This document shows positions 1-10,461 of a stretch of 64,000 nt of DNA, one piece after another. This DNA is from Rhynchonema sp. JSB1_4 (taxonomy: Eukaryota > Nematoda > Chromadorea > Monhysterida > Xyalidae). A model generated the notes under the pieces. The model was not told the origin of the DNA, did no database searches, and was given only the letters and a program-made list of their open reading frames with translations. A program made the translations under genes and the position numbers. The stretch's first letter is position 1. Each line of letters opens with the position of its first letter. The stretch is from contig JASAMV010002669.1 in NCBI GenBank assembly GCA_030248065.1, positions 1-64,000 on the forward strand. Direction: 5' to 3'.

Positions 1-96
1 AATGAACAAGCTGGTGTCGGCCCAGAATGAAGCCCTCCATCTATTACAGGAATAGTAAACACACGAATACTTTCTCAACCAACACAGCAGCAACCT

Positions 97-288
97 GTGT
101 TGCCTACACAGTTAACTAAGGGATTGTTTCATGGTGACTTTTGGATACAAAATGCGCCAAATGACGTGGTCCACGTCATCCACGTCACCAAGCGTAAATA
201 TAAACTTGAGAGAACCAGCAAAACCGGTGAATTTGTAAAAAAAGCGAATTTGAAACGGTGGGAAACCATTCAGAGACGCTCCTGTTGA
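97..288 (+). pseudogene. Short basic ORF, possible retroelement integrase tail
   Basis: A 63-codon reading frame rich in Lys and Arg ends in TGA. It contains HVIHVTKRKYKL followed by TGEFVKKANLKRWE, which resembles the beta-strand-rich DNA-binding tail at the end of some retrotransposon integrases. The frame upstream of it is stopped (GAATAGTAAAC near position 50), so this would be a decayed or window-edge piece. No catalytic domain is visible. The family is not recognised with certainty and chance coding is possible. Confidence 0.25.
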
Positions 289-1063
289 CCCTTCTTGTGA
301 GTCGTTCGCATGTTCAGCTCACGCAATGCATTCATTGGCGTTGAACGCATTCGGTTGAGTGAATGGTAACGAGGCATCATCGACAGACGGAAGTCTGAGA
401 ACACAAACAGATTTTTCCTTGAAAGATCGATTACGATTTCTGTGGGTTACTCAAAATGATCAATATAGCAACGTGACAAAAATTGGCTAGAGAATAAGAT
501 ATAGAGCAGGCGAAAACGCTTGCTACCGTAACCCAAATGTTGCCCGCACTAACAGCAGCTAGCTTTCAATCAGCTGGCGGCATTAAGCTTGGCATCGATG
601 TGTTGATGATGATTTCTTCGACATAGACAAAGCGGGAGAAGCACTAGGATTGAAAGGCTCGTCGTTGGAATGAGGAAATAAATGAAATTTGAAATTGCGC
701 TCTTTATATACCGGGAATCAGTTATTACCGTAAGAAATCCATTTCAATGTGTTTTAGCAAAACATACGCCAGTGGACGTCATGTAGATATTATTGTTTCA
801 AATCTAGAAGTGGGCAACTATAGGAAAATGACACACTGGCAAATTGTGTCTGAAAGTTTTTCGGTTTTTGCACATATGAAGGACGGAAACCCGACAAGCT
901 GTTATATTTAGTCCAACTTTTGTGAAAGAAATGGTCACAACCGTAGGATTTACCATCAAATAACCTCTGTTAACGCACGTGAAAAAACCGCCAGCGGTGT
1001 CCCAAAAGAAGCATCAGCCACAGAACATTTATGCTGTTTGCAAGAAAGATAAATGCCCCAGAG
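289..1063. other. No gene recognised
   Basis: About 770 bases with no reading frame of convincing composition, no splice-framed exon I could chain, and no clear repeat boundary. Confidence 0.5.
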
Positions 1064-2275
1064 GGAAAGGGTATACAAGAAATATGGTTCCCTGGCTGAC
1101 TGGCATAAAAGAACGATACCAGCTAACACTACTTTGTTGATGTTTCATGAAGCACTGGAATAAACATAAGTGTGTTCTGAGCTGTTTGATGCCGAACTGC
1201 AGATTTTGAACCATATTTCCGGCGCGTGCTGTTTTGCTACCAGAGACACAGGGCATAGAGCGCACATTCAGAAACCGTGTTTGATATTGAATGAGTACAA
1301 TATTCTATTTACTCCTCTCCTTGTTGAATCATCGTGCGCAACCGAAGACTGCACAATTACTGTCGTGAGGTTGAAAAGAAGAAACAGCTGTCTGGTTTGA
1401 ACGAAAGTTTCGGTATCGGCTGGGTGTTGGCTCAAAAGCGTTCGCGCCGGGAATATGGTTCAATATCTGCTGCAGGGTTGGAAAAAAAATTTTTTCAAAC
1501 AAGTTTTTTTTTAAAATTTAAAAAAAATGTTTTTTATAAAGTCTCAGATTCGGAGAAATTTTCACAAATTTGCCTAAAAAACGCGCAAAATCGCAAAAAA
1601 ATGCAACTTTAATTGACAAGTCACTTTTGTGACTTGGTTTGCATCACTTATGAAGGGTGTTTACGTCATTTCGATGCGATCCAACAGTCTGTGCTTGTTA
1701 TGGACCTATGATTGCTGCTCTGTGGTATCAGACACAACAGTTTGTGGTCGAATAAGCAAGATTCATTCATAAACCATATAGAATTGAGAATATAAACTGC
1801 AGAAATACTTGTCGGGTCGCTGAATCAGTCGTATATGACCGACCCGATGGGGTATGACATTAAAGTACCATGTAAGTATATGCATACTGTGTCTCATGTA
1901 TCACGGGAAGGTATAATAACATCATTTGGGGCATCTTAGATACCAAATACATGCCCCAAAAGTGATTTTGTGAAGAAAATTTTTCGACCCTTGAGAAAAA
2001 ATGACAAAAAATAACCCCCAAAAAGGCCATTTTTGGACGTTTTATAACATTTTGTTCCCCCGAAAAATTAAAAAACAACTTTTTTTTAAATTTTTTTCAA
2101 AAACCTTTTTTTAAAAAAATTTTTTTTTGTCCAACCCTGATCTGCTGTTCGGCATCAAACAGCTCAGAACACACTTACGTTTATTCCACTGCTTCATGAA
2201 ACATCGACAAAGCGGTGTAAGCTGTGTAGTATCGTTTTTTTATGCCAGTCAGCCAGGGAACCATAAAAAAGGTAA
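1064..2275. repeat. Foldback element interrupted by a MITE
   Basis: The segment 1064-1225 is matched in inverted orientation by 1435-1472 continued at 2148-2275. For example, TGTTTGATGCCGAACTGC on the left pairs with GTTCGGCATCAAACAGCTC on the right, and GGTTCCCTGGCTGAC pairs with GTCAGCCAGGGAACC. The right arm is split exactly by the MITE at 1473-2139. Arms are about 165 bp around a loop of about 210 bp. This is a palindromic non-autonomous transposon; no transposase is present. Confidence 0.7.
1473..2139. mobile_element. hAT-like MITE, family A
   Basis: A 667-bp element starts CAGGGTTGG and ends CCAACCCTG, with A/T homopolymer blocks just inside both ends. It is flanked by a perfect 8-bp direct repeat, ATCTGCTG (1465-1472 and 2140-2147). 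A CAGGG-type terminus with an 8-bp duplication is the hAT superfamily signature. There is no coding capacity. A second copy lies at 58295-58945 in the transporter gene. Confidence 0.9.
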
Positions 2276-2652
2276 AGGCGTTCCGCAGAATTTAGGCTCC
2301 GCGAGGGACCTACAGTATTATACTAACAACCCGATTGCCGGTGACTCCAATGGGTAGGTGCCTGTTACGCGCAGCAATTGCTGCTTCCCATTTATCGACC
2401 CTTCTCAGGGATGGAAGGCTGGGTTGGCCCACGACACCACTTTGATGTTGCTCCGTCCGCTGGGGTTTGATGCCAGACCTAACCAGGCCAAACATTGCTT
2501 AGCCTGCCTGATTGGACGGGGTACACACGAGCATACATTACCATGCTAACTACGATATGTTGCACAAACGTTCCAGAAACACCACAGCCCACGCAGCAGT
2601 CATTGGCAGCGCACCGACAATAATCAGCTATACGCATACATATACGTACATG

Positions 2653-3308
2653 CAGTGGTCAATAAAAAAAATTTTTTATTCGAACCCCATTTTAAAAAAA
2701 AATTTTTTTTAATTAAAAAAATTTTTCTTTATTCCAGCCAAAATCTGCCCAACACGATAAAAAATGAGCGCTCAAGTACAAAATAGGGGTATTTTTGTTA
2801 CATAATGTGTTCTAAGTGCATATAAAGCACAGGTGATACGAAAACCATGCTATCCAATGGTCGATAAGTACCAACCATAGTCAGGTACACACCCGCACCC
2901 TTCCCCAGGTGGTGCGGGAGTGATGGTATGGCTTTCTGATATTCGGGATGGGAATTTTGGGTGAAATTATGACGTCTAGGTACACGACCAATGCAAATAA
3001 GCTGCACATAGTGTGAAATTAGAGTGAATACAAAATAGAATCACTCCTTTCGGGTCTGGGGCATGGATAAATAAATGCCCACCCAGTCACATGTTCGTGC
3101 CCTGTGAGTGTGCGCACTATGTCTAGATGCCACAAAACAACGATTATGGCACCCAATACACTCATGGTAGGGTCAGGTGATGTCAACAGTAGCAATTTTT
3201 GTGCAAAAATAGCACTTTTAGGGCAAAAAAATCGAGAAATTTTCGAATTTTGAAATAATAAAAAAAATTTTTTTAACTTTTGGAACGAATTTTTTTTAAA
3301 AACCACTG
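2653..3308. mobile_element. hAT-like MITE, family B
   Basis: A 656-bp element starts CAGTGGTCAATAAAAAA and ends AAAACCACTG. Flanks are CGTACATG on the left and CGGTACATG on the right, an 8-bp duplication with one later inserted base. A close copy lies at 12800-13505. It starts about 100 bp beyond the stop codon of the secreted-protein gene at 3411-4321, so it could contribute to that transcript's 3' end. Confidence 0.85.
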
Positions 3309-3410
3309 CGGTACATGCAGTAAAGTACGGTAACCGAATGTCCCAGATCATTTTCATTTTCATTTTATGCTTCTCACAGGTTCTCAGATATGGTTCAAAA
3401 TGACAATGAT

Positions 3411-4321
3411 TCAAGGTGGTGGCGGTGTGACAGTCACATTTCTGGGTGTCAACGAACAAATGTCCCGGCGCATCGCGCGCTCAACAATGCGACAGAACAA
3501 TCCAACGCTCATCACATCCTCCAGGTTGGAACGTTTGCTGCGACCTGAAGCAATGACCGGAAGTCGTTATGTATTACTTTAGGGCCAAGATAGAACAGCG
3601 GAATGGGGCCAGGGCACAAATAGATGTTGTTTGAAGCAACGGTACGTTCACCTGACCCGAAGCATAACATAGAAATGAGCGCTGGTTTCAAAATGTTTTC
3701 ACCGATGGGGCAGATGCCAAGGCTCGTCGTCGCTCCTCTGGCCAATTCACCTACGAAAGGCGCAGTCAACCGATCCAATTGTTCGTGTAAATAATCAGTT
3801 GTTGTGCATAATTGTGCATGCCAAGTGTGAGAGGACAACTGGTTGCAAGCACTATTATGTATGTGTATGCCTGTTTGTTTGGAGGACCGAATAGCGCTTT
3901 CGTGACCTTTCCGGCCCAAAATGTATTCCTTCCCAACCTCTTCGTGTCCCGCATCGGGTGATCAAACGCAATCTTTGCGAAGTGCAATTATGCGTGTTAT
4001 TTGCCCTCTCGTCTTCCCAGAATCCGCATTTCTGTCCCAGGGTCGTCCAATATTCCTCTTCGCTGTTTAGTCCCAGCTACTATGTATCTCCTTATAGTAA
4101 CCCATTTTAACATGCAATGAAAATATTTTTTGAAACATCCCTGCTAAAAACCGACCTTTTGGTGTGTGCGGTGGACAACACAGCTTCTTCAGTCTGCTGA
4201 CCAATCTTTGAACTGGCTGCTTGTCGATGAAAGTGTTGCGAAAGTTGAAGCCACATGAAACATCATCGGGTGCGAATAACAGGCCCAAAACAATCGCTAA
4301 GGTCAGTGATTGGAAGTTCAT
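3411..4321 (-). CDS. Secreted six-cysteine prohormone-like protein, 3 exons
   Basis: Exons on the minus strand are 4321-4156, 3750-3652 and 3544-3411. Every border is GT/AG, both introns are phase 1, and the joined frame is 399 nt (132 residues plus TGA). The N-terminus MNFQSLTLAIVLGLLFAP is a strong signal peptide, and I start at this ATG because it opens the hydrophobic stretch. The product holds a CC pair near residue 48, then C-x15-C in exon 2 and C-x11-C in exon 3, giving six cysteines after the signal region besides one at its edge. Exon 3 opens with RSKR, a furin-type site, and a possible N-glycosylation site (NVT) sits in the tail. I do not recognise the family. The layout suggests an exported precursor cut into two disulfide-linked parts. 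The cysteine order does not match insulin. The gene model is strong; the function is inference. Confidence 0.75.
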
Positions 4322-5228
4322 GCTTTTATGCAATATTACCGTCACTGAAAGAATTTTCATTTGCAAGAAAACTTCCAGTATCCCAAGAAGCAAGCAAATA
4401 CAAAAAATACCTACGTGCAGTATCATGTACACTAGCTTCATCGCATAAACATGTCAGCGACAGCCCGGAACCGCCTGTCGTGTCTAGTTTTTTTATGCCG
4501 CCTCTTTAATGTGAAGCTTCGCTAAGCACGCGTATTGCATTTACGCCTATGTGTAGATCTTTGACCCCCGGGGTCCTACTTTTGCTGTATTATGGACGGT
4601 GGAGAGTCGAGACCCTTAACCACACCGAAAGCAGGCAAGTCGGGAGTCGACGCGATTGCTCGCAACGAAGGCCGAAGCGCCTCAGAATCGGGGGCACAGT
4701 TGGAACTCGGCTTGGTCTCTTGTTGGACGGAATTGCATTAATAAATAAACTGTCTTGATTACCTATTGCCTAGGCATGACCTATTGCGCATGAATTGGGT
4801 TTGGTTTTAAGAGATAAAAATAGAAATGGAATGAATTGGGATTTTATATTTTATTAAAAATAAGATTTGTTAGATAAGGCAATGGGCGCGCGAGAGTGAG
4901 AGAAAAGCAAAGACTATAAGCGTGATCGCACCTAAGCGAGCACCATTTCCCATGTTCTACGTCGTGGCTGATTGGTTTTGACAAAAAGTCAACCAGCGAC
5001 GTAAAAGTCGAACACGTGCAATTTGGGAAATGAGTAATGAGAACTGAGGAAATAGTGCTCGGCCGTTATTTAAATACTCGATCGCGTTTCTTTTTCTCTT
5101 GTCGATCCATTACGGATTAATTACTATAAGATGATTGGACGGCTCTTACTTGTGATTGGTTAGAGAAAGATATTTGAATTCAGAGCAAAGAAATGAGAAT
5201 GACAATACAATTAAAGAGAATGGGTTAC
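4322..5228. other. No gene recognised
   Basis: The interval holds no exon I could place. The segment 4930-5040 has weak internal inverted similarity (GCACCATTTCCCAT against ATTTGGGAAATG). The upstream region of the gene at 3411-4321 lies in its first few hundred bases, with no motif I can assign. Confidence 0.4.
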
Positions 5229-5969
5229 TGTAGACGCAGGATCGAGCGCGGAGATTCAAATGGGCTAAACCCGAATCCCCACATATGCCTCTGGAGGCGG
5301 GCCACGCTTGTCTAACTGCCACATTGCATAAAAACTCAATGAATGATGATTTTGTTGTACGCACGAAGCTCGAATTCTTGTCGCTGTTTTTGCCAACATG
5401 TTTAATGGATGCGGTGACGCACTGATTCTTCTGTTCGGTCAAGTCGGGGGTGCCGATCACATGGTTTTCAGTTGCAGATGTAGGCTTTTTGTAGCTTTTT
5501 GAAAGGAACACTGCTAGACCTGATACCGAGTTTTACTAGATATACCAGTTTTCAAGTGTGTAGCGTCAAAACGGAATGCCACATACATTGACAGTTGGCA
5601 TACAGCCAACTCGACCTGGGCAAGTTGGCTGTATGCCAGCTGTCAAGTACATGCATGCAGTAGCATTGCAGTTGTTGAAGTTTTAAGTTCCAGAGTTCAG
5701 TTTGCAAAATATTTTGTGTCGAGGAATGGATTAGATGATTGACAGTGGTCGCTGGCGTTTTGCCACTGTTTCTGCGTCTTAATTCCCACCAGGCAGACGG
5801 ATTTGAATCAGAAACTTGTCAGTTTTCCGTCGGCGTTTCGTTCTGTCGTGGTTTTTGTTGGATTTTCGCATGCTTCTCCCAGGGTATCTTCATCTGCAAC
5901 GTATTGAATGTCCAACAGCAGGAAAAACAGGACGAGAATCGGGAGGGATTTGATCATAGAACAGAGCAT
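5229..5969 (-). CDS. Putative small secreted protein, partial model
   Basis: Exon 1 (5969-5816; a second in-frame ATG is at 5957) encodes a signal peptide, MIKSLPILVLFFLLLDIQYV, and then an acidic segment with one Cys. A GT donor leaves phase 1. A compatible AG acceptor opens exon 2 at 5513 (or 5510), which reads KSYKKPTSATEN and later KNQCVTAS, FLCNVAV and GICGDSG. It ends at a GT at 5229, again phase 1. Read without that splice, the frame stops at 5146. The last exon was not found. The signal peptide, spaced cysteines and phase-1 introns resemble the neighbour at 3411-4321, but I see no sequence similarity between them. The acceptor of exon 2 has a poor pyrimidine tract. Confidence 0.45.
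5588..5646. repeat. Near-perfect 24-bp stem hairpin
   Basis: TTGACAGTTGGCATACAGCC pairs with GGCTGTATGCCAGCTGTCAA across a loop of about 11 bases (CGACCTGGGCA), with one mismatch in the stem. It lies inside the putative intron of the gene at 5229-5969, on either strand. It may be a very small foldback insertion or a small-RNA hairpin; the sequence alone does not decide. Confidence 0.6.
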
Positions 5970-6310
5970 GTTTACAGAACTGTGCTTGGGTTTGAGCAAA
6001 GAAAGGGAAAGTTTCTGTCAGAAAAGAATTAAATTGTGTCTGATCTGATCACTTTATCGTCGATGTTGCACCATCATTCATTGCCTTACGGTTACGATGT
6101 GATGTGATGTTCCCCCAGACTGTTGTCACCAGGCGATTGCTGGCACACAAATGGTCCCTTGTTTTGTTCGGTGCTGTAGAAACAAACAGCAGGTGCTGAA
6201 AGTTGCAATACAATGGCCATCTTCAGTTGTTCCAGGAACCAAACCCGAAATTAAAAGCTCATCTGCGAACGAACAAGACCGTGTCCTTTTATAGGCAACA
6301 TTCGTTGTTT

Positions 6311-6957
6311 CAGTGGTGTCGTTGGGAAATCAAAAAGTCAGGATACCTGATACCAAAATCCAAAGTTTTCGGATACCGGATACCCACAATGAAAAATCTC
6401 GGATACCAGGGGAGTTGCTCCCTAAAATAAAATTCTCGGATACCCAGGAGGGTTGTTCAAAAAAGGTAAATTTTATAAAAGAAAATTGAGTAAAATTGGT
6501 GTTGGAAGCGCAAAAAATGGTCATTTTGGGGTTATACAGTACCGGGTGCAATTCTAGGCTGAAAGTTGAAGTCGCGTGCACGCGCGTGCACGCGCGTGCG
6601 AAACAGTGCAAAGTATAGGCAAAAGTCGAAGTAACTTCGCGTGCACGCGCGTGCACGCGAAGTTTTGCGCGTGCGCTGGCGTGCGCTCCCTGTGTTTTAG
6701 CACTAGGAAGTCGCGTGCACGCGCGTGCACGCGACTTCAACTTTCAGCCTAGAATTGCATCCGGAACTGTACGTGCGCTAGCAAGCGATTTTGAGCATTT
6801 TGGAGATAAAAATGATCGATTTTTATGGTTTTCGGAAAAATTTTGAGGTAGGATACCCCTGGACAAAAAGTCAGGATACCGGATACCCCTGGGTGAAAAA
6901 AACAAGATACCGGGTACTAGGGGGTAACCCCCTTCCCCCGGCCCAACCACACCACTG
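6311..6957. mobile_element. hAT-like MITE, family C
   Basis: A 647-bp element starts CAGTGGTGTCGTTGGG and ends CCCAACCACACCACTG. It is flanked by perfect 8-bp repeats, CGTTGTTT (6303-6310 and 6958-6965). Its subterminal regions carry many copies of GGATACC. It contains a second, nested element at 6537-6769. Confidence 0.88.
6537..6769. mobile_element. TA-flanked palindromic MITE with GTGCAC-rich arms
   Basis: The 233-bp element begins CAGTACCGGGTGCAATTC and ends with the inverse of CAGTTCCGGATGCAATTC, bounded by TA on both sides as in Tc1/mariner insertions. Arms of about 55 bp continue into GTCGCGTGCACGCGCGTGCA, a long alternating purine-pyrimidine run that could adopt Z-DNA. It sits inside MITE C, so it inserted later. 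Confidence 0.8.
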
Positions 6958-7130
6958 CGTTGTTTGATTTCAGGGCTGGTTCGCTCCGAAATTTTATATG
7001 GCTGTTTTATTACCACAATTTGGAGCGCATTTTTTGCCTGAAATTATTTAGATAGCTATACATATATACCTGCCCAGTAGAAAGACAAGCACCGAGCCTT
7101 AAAATTTGAGTCACATATATTCGCAAAATT

Positions 7131-7711
7131 GTGGCTGACGCCAGTAGAATGGAGAAGACCATCCGTCGAAACTTTCACAGTCGAAATCTCGACTTCCTCC
7201 GAAAACTTTATTTGGCCAATGTCCGCCCTTTACTGGAATTTTCCATGTCCATTTGGTCCCCTCAAAATGTCACCTTGGCCAAAAACGTTGAAAAAATTCA
7301 ACGTGTCGGTTCACTTATTATTTACCAGGCATGCAGACACTGTCTTACCAACAGCGTCTGCATGCCCTAAATTTGGACCCCCTAATTTATCGCCGGACCG
7401 TGAACGATCTTGTGCTTGTGTACAAGGTCGTTCATGGTCTCATACCTGGGGTAACCAAGGAATCATTCTTTCCATCACGTGACACCGGCCGCCCAACCCG
7501 AGGGCACTCCCACAGGTTGTGTCGGGCTCATGGGGCGGGTCCGGACTTGTCCGGGTATTGGGCATATCGCGTCGTGGACCTCTGGAACAGGCTCCCAGAG
7601 AGTGTGGTCTCTGCTGCCTCAACTGCGGCCTTCAAAACTAAACTAAACTCACGTGGTCGAGACCTAGTTTCTCGCCACATTTATTCAAAATTTTCAGCCG
7701 TCGTTGACTGA
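7131..7711 (+). pseudogene. Non-LTR retrotransposon RT C-terminal remnant
   Basis: Two overlapping frames, 7131-7370 and 7331-7711, give consecutive parts of a LINE reverse-transcriptase tail: FLRKLYLANVRPLLEFSMSI, then LSYQQRLHALNLDPLIYRR, then VYKVVHGLIPGV and VVDLWNRLPESVVSAAS, ending in TGA. These follow the thumb and C-terminal region of jockey/CR1-type elements. A frameshift near 7330-7370 breaks the protein, and the finger/palm core with the YxDD motif is absent. The element is 5'-truncated, as is usual for LINEs, and no poly-A tail is visible. Confidence 0.85.
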
Positions 7712-7933
7712 TCCCCTCAGACACTGGGTTGCTGCTTTCAGATAATCATCAATATTCCGTCACCCGTTGCCTACTTTATTGCTCGTTACGTTTGTTCTCT
7801 TCATTAGTTTGGTTGGTTAAGAAGCCAAGCCAGCGGTAGCGCTTCCACAATCCGATCCAGGGCTCAATTGGCTGATTGTACTCAAAATGAACAGCACAAT
7901 ATTCCACTATGCACGATGAATGTGATGTTTCAG

Positions 7934-8092
7934 CGCGCTGCGTGTGTATCCGACGAAGCACGACAACTGCAGGCGATAGCACGTCGTATTTCGTTCTCTT
8001 CAACAACAACGGTTGTGAAGAAATTGGACAACATTAATCGATCGCTGGACAAGTTGGTGAAAGCCATCGAAAGGAGCACTCAGTCGAAATAG
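7934..8092 (+). CDS. Possible last exon of an unidentified gene
   Basis: The acceptor GATGTTTCAG precedes a frame of 52 codons ending in TAG. It encodes a helical stretch, RQLQAIARRI, then a Ser/Thr run, then KKLDNINRSLDKLVKAIERS, which has heptad-like spacing of hydrophobics. Base composition and the lack of stops suggest coding. No upstream exon could be chained and no family is recognised. Confidence 0.35.
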   Translation, partial: RAACVSDEARQLQAIARRISFSSTTTVVKKLDNINRSLDKLVKAIERSTQSK

Positions 8093-9140
8093 GGCATCGC
8101 GTCGTTGACCTTTACCCTTGGTTTTGACCTAGAAATATGCCAGTTGTTTTGTTTGTGCACTTGGACCATCGTTTTTGACAGGTTTGACCAGTGTAAAAGT
8201 TGCTACAGGTCATGGGTGTGCGGCGCTGTACTCCAATCAATTGTGCATATAGTACATATATCAACCTTTCATGTAATTTCCGAAAGGCACATCTTTTCAG
8301 TATGACGTCGTTATCGGAAACATGAGAATGTGACCTTCTTTTGCTCTGCTTACTATCTTAAGCTGCTAATACATGTCACTGCGACATTATTGTGCTTTTG
8401 TATCCTTGGCAAAATAATGAACTGAAGGATGTTCCGCAGTCATGTGCAAAGTGAGGACAGAGCACAGGAACACACGGTATGATAAAAATGACAAGAAAAT
8501 GAACAATAATAATAATAACATGCAACAGAGCACAGAGAACTGGTTCCAAACGCATACACCACTTTTTTGAGTTTGATTTTATGCTGCAGTTTCGGCCTTC
8601 AGATGGATAACAACATGCATTTATGGAAAAGAGAAGACATGACCTTCAAGCATCTGATTGTCCAACCGTTTTATCAAGGTTTGAGAATTTTGTGAGATTA
8701 CATGGTCGAAGACTCAATTTTTTTTTACTTGAACGGGCTCCGTTTTTAATTTTTAAAAATACCCTCTGAATGTTTAACGGCTGCGCCAATTAAATTACTG
8801 TGGGTATGCATAACATTATCTCACGTCATGCGTATTGCACTGGAAACCGGTAAAGACAAAACGAAATAAGCCAAAGAAAAAAGCATGCGCGAAATCACAG
8901 ATGCACGTACCTTAAAGATTAAATGCACAACCCTATGACAACAGACCCCAAATATTGCGACAACATATAAAAGAGCAGTTTTACGTCATAACGATTAATG
9001 ATTCAACGACGGAAAAACTTTAGAAAATTGCTGACTTGACTGTTTTTGGCATATCAAAAATGATTATTTTCACCAACAGTATAATGCCACAACGGACCAT
9101 ACATATATTGTCACATATTGTACATGTTGTCAGATCATAT
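8093..9140. other. No gene recognised; may hold the ZP gene's 3' end
   Basis: AT-rich sequence without a convincing exon. The last coding exon or 3' UTR of the minus-strand ZP gene should lie here if the GT at 9189 is used as a donor. Confidence 0.4.
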
Positions 9141-9189
9141 CTACTGGACGGCCCTCAGTATCTTATTAGTCTGACTATGCACGGCATAC

Positions 9190-10388
9190 CTGGTGTACGC
9201 CGCGAACAGTACTGCAGTGACGGTGGATAGAATGAAAAATATGAGCGCGAAAATTAATAGTCCAAAGTTGCCCTTGGTCAACGTCACTGTATCGGACGGG
9301 CTGCGCAAATTGGCGAAAATGTCGAATCGATCGCCGCGACCCGACCGAGACCGGGAATCGTCATCAAGGTTGAGACGGCGCGGATCACCTGGGTTTGATT
9401 CAGTTTAGATGCACTGGCAGGGTGACCGAACAACTGAGAAAATATTTTTTGTGAGATTCTGTTTTTTGATGATCGGACATTTTGACCGACTTGGTCTACA
9501 GTCCGTTCGGAAACGGTGAACGTCTTGCCACCCACTTTTGTTAAAACAACGAACAACGATGGGCTTTAATGGTTGAGCTACATACATGTATGTATGAGAT
9601 CTTGAAACTGTTCAGCTCCGTTTAGACCTGTGCTTTTGAAGACGATGATGTGAACAAACGACCCTCGTGAAACTGGACCCTCAGGTGTCAAACCACAGCA
9701 ACAGCCCAAAGTTTCATCCGAATTTGATGCAAACATAGCTTCTGGGGGAGCCAAGGCTTGAAAATCGAGCATAATGACTTCCGTTCTTATGTTAAAGTCA
9801 CGTGACCAAAACAATCCATTTATAGTCAGTTTGGTGTCGGCCCATATTTCCCATTCGCATAATGCAACAGTATAGTCCAGGCATCAGCTCATGAGATGCC
9901 ACTAAACTGAAGCTGGACTTGCCACATCCAATAATGTTCCGGTTCCACGTATTACGCAATGTTACGACAACAAAAGAAAGAGAATCGGCACTACAAAATA
10001 TGCACCAATTCTCTTTCTTTTGTTTTCAAACAGTATTTCGAAACAGGTGGAATCGGAGCATTATTATATCTGGAAAAGTCGTCTCATGAGCTCGTAGTTG
10101 GACTACGCACCTGACTCCAATATATCCAACACAGTGATCGCATCACTGCTCACATCCATGTCCAGTGCTTCCTCATCATCATCATCATTCGCATATCTCC
10201 GTCGCAGACTCGAGCTCGACGACCTCCTGGTCTCAGTCCTGTTCTGCTTGTCTAGGTCGAGCTCCCTGTTCTCCCTTTGAAGCACAGGGTGTATTCGAAC
10301 GGGCACGTCAAAGCCGAAGCCCCGCGTGTCCAGTGTGGCCAGGAACGACCCTTGCGGTCTGCCAGGGGCCACCAAATGTGGTCTCTGC

Positions 10389-10461
<73 letters not shown>

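Noticed and set aside
2653..3305. Host frames at 2798-3007 and 3019-3459 on the minus strand
   Set aside because: They lie wholly or largely in MITE B, and the equivalent frames in the second copy at 12800-13505 are changed.
3411..4321. Insulin-like peptide
   Set aside because: Six cysteines and a dibasic site are suggestive, but the cysteine order and spacing (CC first, then x15 and x11 pairs) do not match B- and A-chain patterns.
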